Positions 24,502 through 32,118 of a stretch of 64,000 bases of DNA are shown in pieces. Source of the stretch: Streptomyces sp. A0958. Its GTDB lineage: Bacteria; Actinomycetota; Actinomycetes; Streptomycetales; Streptomycetaceae. The notes under the pieces were generated by a model. The model saw only the letters and a list, made by a program, of their open reading frames with translations, was not told the DNA's origin and ran no database searches. Location: positions 62,001 to 126,000 of the forward strand of contig NZ_SSBK01000010.1 of NCBI RefSeq assembly GCF_004795035.1, read 5' to 3'. The stretch's first letter is position 1. Every line of letters starts with the position of its first letter. The position numbers and the translations under genes are program-made.

Positions 24502-26010
24502 TTGACGAGCAGTGTGTACGACACGGCATGCGGGCAGGTACGTGGACGGGCCCCGGTCCGGGACGTCGTCGCCGTCCTCGGAATCCCGTACGCCGAGCCC
24601 CCGTTCGGCGAGCACCGCTTCCGGGAGCCCCGCACCCGCACCCCCTGGTCCGGGGTCCGCGACTGTACGGACTTCGGCCCCGTCCCGCCGCAGTCGGCCG
24701 AACTGCCGGGCGCTCCCTCCTGGAGGCCCGGGGACGAGGACGTGCTGAGCGTCAACGTCTGGACCCCCGCGCACGCAGCCGGCCCGCTGCCGGTGCTGGT
24801 CTGGATACACGGCGGCGCCTACACCTTCGGCTCCGGCGCACAGCCCGACTTCGACGGTACGGCGCAGGCCCGCACCTGCATGGTCGTGGTCACCCTGAAC
24901 TACCGCCTCGGCTTCGAGGGCTTCGGCCACGTACCGGACGACGGCACGCACACCTGTCCGCCCAACCGGGGACTGCTCGACCAGATCGCCGCACTGGAAT
25001 GGGTCCGCGACAACATCGCCGCGTTCGGCGGGGCACCGGACAACGTCACCGTGGCGGGGCAGTCGGCCGGCGCCACATCCGTGGTCTGCCTGATGGCGAT
25101 GGACGGCGCCCGGGGCCTCTTCCGGCGCGCGATCGCGCACAGCGCGGTCGGACCCTGCTTCGCGCCGGAGCTCGCCGAGCGCGTCACGGCTCGGGTGGCC
25201 GCCGAGACGGGCATACCCGCGACCGGAGCCGCACTGGCCGACGCGTCCCCGCAGGCGCTGGTCCGGGCCTCCGACGCGGTTGCCGACGCGTACCGCGGGG
25301 AACCGGACTCCGGCCGGCTGCACTGGAACCCGGTGATCTACGGGCCGGTCGCCGACGGGCACCTCCTGCGCGACGACCCCCTGGCCCTGATCGCCGCCGG
25401 CGCCGCCCCGGACATCGACCTGCTCGTCTGCCACACGACCGAGGAACGATGGTTGATGGACGCCGTCGGCAGCAGCGCCGACGTCCCCACGGCCGAGCGG
25501 CTCCAGCACTTCGCATCCGACTTCGGCCTGCCCGACTCGCTGCTTGACGGGTACCGGGCGCTCATGCCCGGCGCCTCCGCATACGACCTCCACCTCGCGG
25601 TGTGCGGGGACCTGCTGTTCGGCGAGTACAGCAGCCGGCTCGCCGACGCACACGCCCGGGCCGGCGGCCGCGCCTTCCTGTCCCGGTTCGACCGGCGGCG
25701 CGGGGGAGACCGGGCGTTGGTGCGCGCCTGGCACTGCGCGGACGTGCCCTTCGCCTTCGGGAATTTGGACGAGGAGAGCGTTCAGTTCCTCATCGGCGGC
25801 GGCCCGCCGACGCCCGAGGACCGCAGCCTCGCGGACCGGATGACCGCGGCCTGGGCCGGTTTCGCAGCCACGGGCGAACCCGGGTGGGAGCCGGGCAACG
25901 ACCACGTGCGGGTGTGGGGTGCGCCGGACGCCTCGGCGGCGCCGGGTCACTGGCGGGACAGCGCGGCGGTCCGCGCGCTGTGGAGCACGTACACCTACCG
26001 TCCCGCCTGA
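24502..26010 (+). CDS. type B carboxylesterase
   Basis: A 502-residue alpha/beta-hydrolase of the carboxylesterase/para-nitrobenzyl esterase type. Visible motifs are VLGIPYAEPPFGEHRF, EDVLSVNVWTP, the oxyanion segment HGGAYTFGSG, the nucleophile elbow GQSAGA (Ser188), the acidic-residue region near TTEERW, and the catalytic His in RAWHCADVPF (His411). There is no signal peptide, so it is probably cytoplasmic. I infer a TTG start at 24502, since family members begin a few residues before VRG and no suitable ATG exists; GTG 24514 is an alternative. Confidence 0.88.
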   Translation: MTSSVYDTACGQVRGRAPVRDVVAVLGIPYAEPPFGEHRFREPRTRTPWSGVRDCTDFGPVPPQSAELPGAPSWRPGDEDVLSVNVWTPAHAAGPLPVLVWIHGGAYTFGSGAQPDFDGTAQARTCMVVVTLNYRLGFEGFGHVPDDGTHTCPPNRGLLDQIAALEWVRDNIAAFGGAPDNVTVAGQSAGATSVVCLMAMDGARGLFRRAIAHSAVGPCFAPELAERVTARVAAETGIPATGAALADASPQALVRASDAVADAYRGEPDSGRLHWNPVIYGPVADGHLLRDDPLALIAAGAAPDIDLLVCHTTEERWLMDAVGSSADVPTAERLQHFASDFGLPDSLLDGYRALMPGASAYDLHLAVCGDLLFGEYSSRLADAHARAGGRAFLSRFDRRRGGDRALVRAWHCADVPFAFGNLDEESVQFLIGGGPPTPEDRSLADRMTAAWAGFAATGEPGWEPGNDHVRVWGAPDASAAPGHWRDSAAVRALWSTYTYRPA

Positions 26011-26041
26011 ACTGAGGCAGCGGGCGCCGGGCGTACAGGGC

Positions 26042-27076
26042 TCACATCGGGGGCAGTCGCAGCGGTCCCCGGCCCTCGCGCACCTTCCCGACGTGCCGCA
26101 GCCCGCCCAGCGGCTTGCCGTGCAGGTCCGTGGTCACCAGCACGGCCTGATCGCCCAGGCACGACTTGTCCCCGTCCGGCTCCTCGCAGTACAGCACGTA
26201 ACCGGTGACCCGGTCGACGGTCCCGGGCTCCAGGCGCCACACCCAGTCGTAGTCGCTGATCTGCACGCGGGGGTAGGTCGCCCGGAGCCGGGACCTGACG
26301 GCGCTGTGCACGGCCCCGGCGAATTCCTCCCGCGCCTCGAACGGCCGGACGATCCGGGCTCTGCCCGAACCGGCGTCGATGCGCCCGTCCGTCGCCGCGT
26401 AGCCCACCTCGTAGTAGTCGTGCGAGCTCAGGGCCGCAAGCAAGGGTGCCGCGCTCAGCCGCATCGCCGTCGGCTGCGACTTCCTTCCCGCGGGCCGGCC
26501 CTCGGCGACGGACGGCGAGGCCAGGCTCACCGAAGCGCCCTTCACCTCGGTCCCCTCCTTTCCGCTGCCCGCCTCCTCCTTCCACTGCCGCACGCAGGAG
26601 CCGATGTCCTTCAGCAGGGCGGTCACTGTGGCATTGGTGGGGGAGGCGACGATCCAGGGAGCTCCGGTCGACGGTTCGACCCCGATCACCTCGTGGCCGC
26701 AGCGCCGGAACGTATCCACGAGGACCCGCAGCGCGGCCGCTTCCCGCCGGCCGCGCCGCACCGCGTCGTCCATGACACCCCGGCACTCGTGGGTGTTGCA
26801 CGTGCCCGCGTCGGCGTCCACCCGCATCCGGACCACGGCGTCGGGGTCGTCGGTCATCGCGAAGGTGATCTCCGAACCGCCCGCGTTCGGGATCAGTTTG
26901 TGCGCCTCGATCACCTTGAGAACGTCCGGGTGATAGGTGTCGGCCAGCTTCTCGGCGAACCGGCGGTCCTCCTTCGTGCTCACCACCCCGCACCCCGTGA
27001 GCGCCAGCGCGAGCGCGCACGCCAGCGCGCCGGCCATCCCTGCCCAGGCCCTGCGCGTTCTCGACGATCCGACCAT
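26042..27076 (-). CDS. lipoprotein, hypothetical
   Basis: A 344-residue predicted lipoprotein. The signal peptide has a basic start (SSRTRRAW), a hydrophobic core and the lipobox LTGC with Cys29 as lipidation site. The mature part contains one or two disulfide-type pairs (TCNTHEC, RCGHE, LYCEE, SCLGD) and a strand-rich region. I do not recognise a family. The ATG at 27076 is preferred to one at 27136 because it has a GGGGCGGGGCGG stretch in front and gives a normal signal peptide. It is convergent with the esterase and divergent from the protease. Confidence 0.8.
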   Translation of the reverse strand: MVGSSRTRRAWAGMAGALACALALALTGCGVVSTKEDRRFAEKLADTYHPDVLKVIEAHKLIPNAGGSEITFAMTDDPDAVVRMRVDADAGTCNTHECRGVMDDAVRRGRREAAALRVLVDTFRRCGHEVIGVEPSTGAPWIVASPTNATVTALLKDIGSCVRQWKEEAGSGKEGTEVKGASVSLASPSVAEGRPAGRKSQPTAMRLSAAPLLAALSSHDYYEVGYAATDGRIDAGSGRARIVRPFEAREEFAGAVHSAVRSRLRATYPRVQISDYDWVWRLEPGTVDRVTGYVLYCEEPDGDKSCLGDQAVLVTTDLHGKPLGGLRHVGKVREGRGPLRLPPM

Positions 27077-27268
27077 GTCCGCCCCGCCCCCGCTCCGTAC
27101 CCCGGCACGCCGCTGCGCCCGGACCTGCTCGTTCATTTGATGTGACGGTAGGAGGGGGGTGGGTGCGGGGGATGAGTACGCCTACTCATCGGGCGGACCG
27201 TACAGCCACTCATGAAATTGGCATGGACCTGCTAACAACTCTTCGGCTACAGTCCGGTACGGCACACT

Positions 27269-27284
27269 CTGAGAGCGCTCTCAG
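27269..27284. promoter_or_regulatory. 16-bp perfect palindrome, LacI-family-like operator
   Basis: CTGAGAGCGCTCTCAG is a perfect palindrome centred on GCGC, the format recognised by LacI/GalR-family repressors. It lies 66 bp upstream of the secreted protease start, in a region that is otherwise AT-richer. It has the same architecture as the CebR-type site at 56904, with different flanks. Confidence 0.65.
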
Positions 27285-27349
27285 GTGAGACGCCTCGGAC
27301 GCCTGCTGTTCCTCCCCCACCCAGCCGGAACAACAGAAGGGCCAAGACC

Positions 27350-28516
27350 TTGAGACGCTCCACAACCTTGAGAACCGCACTGTCCGCCGTGCTCCTCGCC
27401 GGAGCCTGGGCCGGTGCCGGCGTCCCCTCGGCCTCCGCCGCGGACGCCCCCGCCGCGCAGTCACGCGCCGCCGCCGACACCGCACCGGCCTCCGACGGCC
27501 TGCTCACCGCCATGCAGAAGGACCTCGGCCTGACGGAGAGCCAGGCCAGGGCGCGGCTCTCCGCCGAGAAGACCGCCACCGCGCTCCAGCCGAAGGCGCG
27601 ACAGGCCGCCGGGGCCTCGTACGGCGGCTCCTGGTTCGACCCGGCGACGGGCGACCTCACCGTCGCCGTCACCAACGACCAGCAGGCGGCCGCGGTACGG
27701 GCCACGGGTGCCGCCGTGCGGCTGGTGACCCACACCGAGCAACGCCTCGACTCGGTCAAGGCGAAACTCGACAAGCTCGACGCGCCGGCGGGTGTCAGCA
27801 GCTGGCACGTCGACCCGCGCGCCAACAAGGTCGTCATCGACGTCGTCGCGTCCAAGCGGACTGACAACGATGTCCAGAAGTTCATCGAGCGGGCCGAGAA
27901 GACGGGGCCCGTCACCGTCGAGCAGACCGCCGAGGCCCCCCGGACCTTCTCGGCGGGCACCGTGGGCGGCGACCCGTACTACACCGGCAACGTGCGGTGC
28001 TCCATCGGCTTCTCCGTCTACGGCGGCTTCGTCACGGCCGGCCACTGCGGCCAGGCCGGCGCCGGCGTCAGCGGCTGGGACGGCTCCGCGATAGGCAACT
28101 TCCAGGGCTCCTCCTTCCCCGGCGACGACTACGCGTGGGTCAGCGTCGGCAACGGCTGGTGGACCGTCCCCGTGGTCCTCGGCTGGGGCACGGTCTCCGA
28201 CCAGCTCGTCCGGGGCTCCAACGTGGCCCCCATCGGTGCGTCGATCTGCCGCTCCGGCTCCACCTCGCACTGGCACTGCGGGAACGTGCTCGCCACCAAC
28301 GAGACGGTCAACTACAGCCAGGGCGCGGTCTACGAGATGACGAAGACCAGCGTCTGCGCCGAACCCGGTGACTCGGGCGGCTCGTTCATCAGCGGGGACC
28401 AGGCCCAGGGCGTCACCTCCGGCGGATGGGGGGACTGCGCCTCGGGCGGTGAGACCTGGCACCAGCCGATCAACGAGATCCTGAACCGGTACGGGTTGAC
28501 GCTCCACACGGCCTGA
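27350..28516 (+). CDS. S1-family secreted serine protease (streptogrisin type)
   Basis: A 388-residue preproprotease. The signal peptide covers residues 1-30 (cleavage after ASA), a propeptide of the alpha-lytic protease type runs to about 200, and the mature chymotrypsin-fold domain follows. The catalytic triad is visible as His232 (TAGHC), Asp259 or 260 (PGDDYAW) and Ser342 (GDSGG). The prodomain acts as folding chaperone and is then removed. Start: TTG at 27350 behind GAAGG. A perfect palindrome lies 66 bp upstream and a strong bidirectional terminator follows. Confidence 0.93.
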   Translation: MRRSTTLRTALSAVLLAGAWAGAGVPSASAADAPAAQSRAAADTAPASDGLLTAMQKDLGLTESQARARLSAEKTATALQPKARQAAGASYGGSWFDPATGDLTVAVTNDQQAAAVRATGAAVRLVTHTEQRLDSVKAKLDKLDAPAGVSSWHVDPRANKVVIDVVASKRTDNDVQKFIERAEKTGPVTVEQTAEAPRTFSAGTVGGDPYYTGNVRCSIGFSVYGGFVTAGHCGQAGAGVSGWDGSAIGNFQGSSFPGDDYAWVSVGNGWWTVPVVLGWGTVSDQLVRGSNVAPIGASICRSGSTSHWHCGNVLATNETVNYSQGAVYEMTKTSVCAEPGDSGGSFISGDQAQGVTSGGWGDCASGGETWHQPINEILNRYGLTLHTA

Positions 28517-28524
28517 CCACAGCG

Positions 28525-28574
28525 GCACCGGGCCCGGGGCCTGCCGAGCGGGACGGCAGGCCCCGGGCCCGTGC
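28525..28574. terminator. bidirectional terminator hairpin
   Basis: Left arm 28525-28546 and right arm 28554-28574 form a stem of about 21 bp, interrupted by one bulged C, around the loop AGCGGGA. It lies exactly between the convergent protease and GNAT genes. Confidence 0.9.
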
Positions 28575-28581
28575 GTGCCGT

Positions 28582-29031
28582 TCATCGGCCTCGGGCGAGC
28601 CTGAGATCGATGAACGGCACGGTGCCACCCGGCAGTACGTACCGCTCGGTTTCGACGAACCCCTGACTCAGTGCGAACCGCAGGCCCTCGGGGTTCGACT
28701 CCAGGACGCACGTCTCGACCACCTCGGCGCCGAGCCCCCGGGCCAGTGCCAGGCCGTGCGTGTACAGCCGCGTGCCGAACCCCCGGCCGCGATGGGCGGG
28801 CAGGACGCGCGCGATCACGGTCGCCACCGAGGCGTCCGCGGCGGGCGGCCGCACGGTGAAGCAGCCCACCAGGACATCGTCCAGGTACGCGACGGACAGC
28901 CGGTTGCGCCGGGCGCGCTCACTCACCTCCGCGAGCGTCAGAACGGCCGTGGGGATGATGGCGTCGTGGACGGACTGCCAGTCCACGAGCGCGGCGTCGC
29001 CGTCCACCCGTTCGATACGAAGATCGGTCAT
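28582..29031 (-). CDS. GNAT-family N-acetyltransferase
   Basis: A 149-residue acetyltransferase. The acetyl-CoA loop is LPAHRGRGFGTRLY (about 85-98), and the C-terminal SNPEGLRFALSQGFVETER matches motif B. It starts MTDLRIERVDGD at ATG 29031; the longer frame to 29142 is Arg-rich shadow. The substrate is unknown. It shares a terminator with the convergent protease. Confidence 0.88.
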   Translation of the reverse strand: MTDLRIERVDGDAALVDWQSVHDAIIPTAVLTLAEVSERARRNRLSVAYLDDVLVGCFTVRPPAADASVATVIARVLPAHRGRGFGTRLYTHGLALARGLGAEVVETCVLESNPEGLRFALSQGFVETERYVLPGGTVPFIDLRLARGR

Positions 29032-29159
29032 CGCGCCAGCAAACCGGTCCCGCGACCACCCGTCAACCCGAGCCCGCCGCCGCCGACTGCCGCGCCCGGT
29101 GGCCTGATTCCTCGGGACCGGGGCACATGTAGGTCCCACCACACAGAGGGAGTCACGTC

Positions 29160-29330
29160 ATGCTGGGCATAGCTGCGGCGGTACTTTTCGTCATCGCCTT
29201 CCTGATCAACGCGGCCGACATCGCCACCAACGAGGTCTTCACATCCGTCAACGTCATGCTCATCGGCCTGGCCCTGCTGGCCCTGCACGTAGCCGGCATC
29301 GGCAACGGCCGGGGGTCCTTGCGCCGCTGA
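29160..29330 (+). CDS. small hydrophobic membrane protein
   Basis: A 56-residue protein with two hydrophobic helices (about 2-20 and 28-47) joined by a polar turn (AADIATNEVFTS), ending in a short basic tail (GRGSLRR). The ATG at 29160 follows GAGGGAG. Similar two-helix proteins are common in actinobacteria and unannotated. It stands alone between the GNAT gene (divergent) and the convergent type III PKS. Confidence 0.7.
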   Translation: MLGIAAAVLFVIAFLINAADIATNEVFTSVNVMLIGLALLALHVAGIGNGRGSLRR

Positions 29331-29380
29331 GCCCCCACACCCGTCGCGCACCGCTGCGGTCCTTTCGGGTCGCCGGGCGC

Positions 29381-30430
29381 TCAGACGGTCCAGGTGCCAC
29401 GCAGGGCGGCGGTCGCGAACCCCGGCCCGTAAGCGATGACGACCCCGGTGGCGCCGGCCTGCGGGGGTTCGGCATGGGTGCGTTCGAGGATGCGGAGCAC
29501 GGAGACGGCTCCGAGGTTGCCCTCGTCGCAGAGGGTGGCGGTGGAGTGACGGGTGTCGTTGGTGTCGAGGCCGAGTGCCCTCGCGGTGTCGCTGATGATG
29601 CGGGCGCTGCCGGGATGGACGACGCCGAAGCCGACGGCGGTCCGGCCGAGCCAGGCCAGTAGATCGGGCAGCACGTCGTCGGCGGCGCTCAGCGCTTCCT
29701 TGGTGCTGTCGAAGTGGAATCCGGTGTGATCGACGCGGCCGGCGTAGCGGGTGAGACTGTGCGGCAGGACGTGCTCGTAGGTGTCGGCCGGGGAATCGAC
29801 GCGGAAGCCGGGGCCCAGGGGTGCGCTGGTGACGAGGGTGGCGGCCGCGCTGTCCCCGAACAGCGCTTTGTAGATCATGTGCTCGACGGCGTCGTCCTCG
29901 TGGCTGTAGACGGCGGAGATGACCTCCGCGGCGACGACGAGGACGGTCGAGCCGGGTCTCGCGGTCACCATGTCGACCGCCCGGATCAGCGCCTGGGCGC
30001 CACCCGCGCACGCCAACGATGTCAGAGCGATCCGCCGGACACCGGGCCGCAGTCCGAGACGGTCCAGGAGGTGGATGTCCATGTTCGGGACGGCCCACCC
30101 CGTCGAGTGCGTCGTGATGATCGCGTCCACGTCGCCGGGGCCGAGGCCGTACGCGCCGAGGAGGCCGTGCGCCGCCTGCTCCGCCATGTCCACCGCGTCG
30201 CCGAAGGCCGCGGTGGACCGGGCCGCGACGCCCGCGTTCCCCGACACCGTCGGCGCGTCCAACGGCCGGGTGAAGTACCTGCTGCGGACCCCGGTATTGC
30301 TCACGATGCGGAGGATCGCGGCGAGCCGGGGGTGGTCGGGGTGATGCACGCCGATGTCGTCGGCTATTTCCCCGGTGGTGACCTTGTGAGCGGGGAACAC
30401 AGTGGTGGGGCGGGCTATGTAGGCGGGCAC
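29381..30430 (-). CDS. type III polyketide synthase (chalcone/stilbene synthase family)
   Basis: A 349-residue homodimeric thiolase-fold enzyme that condenses malonyl-type extenders on a starter acyl-CoA. The catalytic triad is Cys141 (SLACAGGAQ), His272 (VHPGSARI) and Asn305 (DEGNLGAV), and the C-terminal GYGPG-like loop appears as AYGPGFA. I chose the GTG at 30430 because GGAGG stands five bases before it. The starter, chain length and cyclisation cannot be read by eye. An MmyB-type regulator is encoded just upstream on the same strand. No tailoring enzyme is directly adjacent, apart from the unrelated methyltransferase at 35340. Confidence 0.93.
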   Translation of the reverse strand: MPAYIARPTTVFPAHKVTTGEIADDIGVHHPDHPRLAAILRIVSNTGVRSRYFTRPLDAPTVSGNAGVAARSTAAFGDAVDMAEQAAHGLLGAYGLGPGDVDAIITTHSTGWAVPNMDIHLLDRLGLRPGVRRIALTSLACAGGAQALIRAVDMVTARPGSTVLVVAAEVISAVYSHEDDAVEHMIYKALFGDSAAATLVTSAPLGPGFRVDSPADTYEHVLPHSLTRYAGRVDHTGFHFDSTKEALSAADDVLPDLLAWLGRTAVGFGVVHPGSARIISDTARALGLDTNDTRHSTATLCDEGNLGAVSVLRILERTHAEPPQAGATGVVIAYGPGFATAALRGTWTV

Positions 30431-30541
30431 GACATCCTCCGGCAGGCACGTTGCGGCGGCGTTGTGGAATGGGGCACAACCCAAGCCACCAGAGGCCGCA
30501 TCGCCCTGATCAGAGCACTGCGGGAGCCCGGAGGGAAGACC

Positions 30542-31372
30542 TCAGGGGGCACGCAGGACCGGAGTGCGGGAGTGGGCGCGCCGTGCCCCGGCATGGAAGA
30601 TGAGAACGATCAGACGCGCGCCGGGGGCGGCCAGGGGCTGTGCCGCGCACATCGTCACCCAGCCCGGACCGTCGACGGCATGGCGAATGGGCCGTTCGTC
30701 GCCGTCCGGATGGATGTGCGCGCCGCCCGAGTCCCAGATCGGCGCGCACTGCGGATCGGCCAGGACGTCCTTCTCGATCCGGCGGAGCACCTCGTCGTCG
30801 GGTCGGCTGGAGAGCGCCGCCCGGAGCTGGGGCACGACGAGGGGGGCCCATGCCCTTTCCCAGTCGATGAGCATGGTGCGGCCCTGGGGTTCGAGCAGCA
30901 TCCACCGCATCGTGTTCGTCGGAACCCGCCCGCCGGAGAACAGCCGGGCGAACGCGCTGTTGTACGCGATGAGCTCCCACGAGGCGTCGGTGATGTACGC
31001 CGGATGGGTCATGCCGTCGACGGCCTCCTGCCACACACCGGGCACCTCCTTGCCCGAGCGGGAGGTGAGCGGCCCGGGTGGGTCGCCTATCCCGGCGTAC
31101 CGGCACAGCGACACCCACTCCTGCTCGTTGAGAGCGAAGAGCATCGCCACGTCACGGAGGAAGCCGGTGTCCGGCTTCGGCCAAGCTCCGGACTCGAGGC
31201 GGCGGTACGTACCGGGTGTCCGGTGCAGGAGCTGGTCGACCTGATGCTGCGACAGCCCGGGCGCACGGCGCCCCTGGCCGGACGAACGGTGAAAACCGTG
31301 CCCCGTCGGGTCGATCAGTGCACGACGGACTTTCAGGAGCGTCCGCAGTGCTGCCTTGTCGGTGTTGGTCAT
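30542..31372 (-). CDS. XRE-family regulator with MmyB-like ligand-binding domain
   Basis: A 276-residue regulator. An N-terminal helix-turn-helix (about 10-85; GLSQHQVDQLLHRTPGTYRRLESG) is joined to an MmyB-like PAS-type domain (about 105-260; ITDASWELIAYNSAFARLF, GRVPTNTMRWMLLEPQGR). MmyB domains bind fatty-acid-like ligands in the methylenomycin regulator. The gene ends 111 bp before the type III PKS gene on the same strand, so it probably controls or senses the PKS product. The ATG at 31372 is close to a TTAGCGCTAA palindrome upstream. Confidence 0.9.
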   Translation of the reverse strand: MTNTDKAALRTLLKVRRALIDPTGHGFHRSSGQGRRAPGLSQHQVDQLLHRTPGTYRRLESGAWPKPDTGFLRDVAMLFALNEQEWVSLCRYAGIGDPPGPLTSRSGKEVPGVWQEAVDGMTHPAYITDASWELIAYNSAFARLFSGGRVPTNTMRWMLLEPQGRTMLIDWERAWAPLVVPQLRAALSSRPDDEVLRRIEKDVLADPQCAPIWDSGGAHIHPDGDERPIRHAVDGPGWVTMCAAQPLAAPGARLIVLIFHAGARRAHSRTPVLRAP

Positions 31373-31436
31373 GCGATCAAATCCCCCGCGTCAGAGCCAT
31401 GTTGCGCGGGCGTGAGCCTAATTGGCGCGACGTGGC

Positions 31437-31446
31437 TTAGCGCTAA
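31437..31446. promoter_or_regulatory. TTAGCGCTAA palindrome upstream of MmyB-type regulator
   Basis: A perfect 10-bp palindrome lies 65 bp upstream of the regulator start in a clearly AT-rich pocket (31410-31475). It could be the autoregulatory site. The evidence is symmetry and position only. Confidence 0.4.
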
Positions 31447-31774
31447 AAACTGGACGTAGAAAACAGTCTGTTTACCTTCCATGCTGGACGGCGTGAGGCA
31501 CGGGCCTGCGGCTCTTCGAAGCAGTCGGCCCGCGCCTGACGTGCGGACTTCCTGCTGTCCTCTCCTGGCAGTTCCTGCAGCGGGAATTCCGTGCCCGTCC
31601 AGAACGGTGGCGGGAAGGGCTTGACCAGCAGACCGTATTTCGCCCCTCCGGAGGGCGAACTTCGCGAGACGGTCCGCTGATCTGGCTCTTTCCGTCACTC
31701 ACCTCGATCTCCCGGACCGAGGCGGGGCGGATCTCGGTGCGGCCGGCAGCCCCCCTGCCGGCCGCACCTTCTTC

Positions 31775-32118
31775 ATGCCCGGACGGCGTCTCCCCGTCGA
31801 CGGTGGCCCCGGCGCCACCGTGACGCTCAACGCCATCGGCTGCCAGAGCCCCCGCATCGGCGGCGGGCGACCGGTCCGGCGCCTCGGGCGCCGGCATCCT
31901 CCGCGGGGGCCCGCGCCCGACGCCCTCCGCCGCTCCCTCCCCGAACGCGACACGATCCCGTCGGTCGACGTCGACGCCCCGGTCGGCAAGGTGGGGCTCG
32001 GCGCGGACGACTGGTCGAGGCGCCACCACTCGCCGACGACATCCTCGCCGCCTGGTACGACGGATCGGTCACCCCGGGCGAGGCGGGCACCTCCGTGCTC
32101 GTCCGAGCCCCGTCCGCG
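31775..32118 (+). pseudogene. frameshifted gene relic, family uncertain
   Basis: The region 31373-32118 (746 bp) has no intact gene. From 31775 to about 32010 one plus-strand frame has strong G/C third-position bias (DALRRSLPERDTIPSVDVDA within it). Near 32010 the bias jumps to another frame, reading LADDILAAWYDGSVTPGEAG. That segment faintly recalls the AWYxG motif of small membrane-dehydrogenase subunits, but I cannot assign it. The relic runs into the 3' end of the alpha-galactosidase gene. The rest (31473-31774) shows nothing clear. Confidence 0.35.

Noticed and set aside
31472..32029. Minus-strand 185-residue open frame
   Set aside because: Its composition is Arg/Pro/Gly shadow, while the opposite strand shows better coding bias (the relic).
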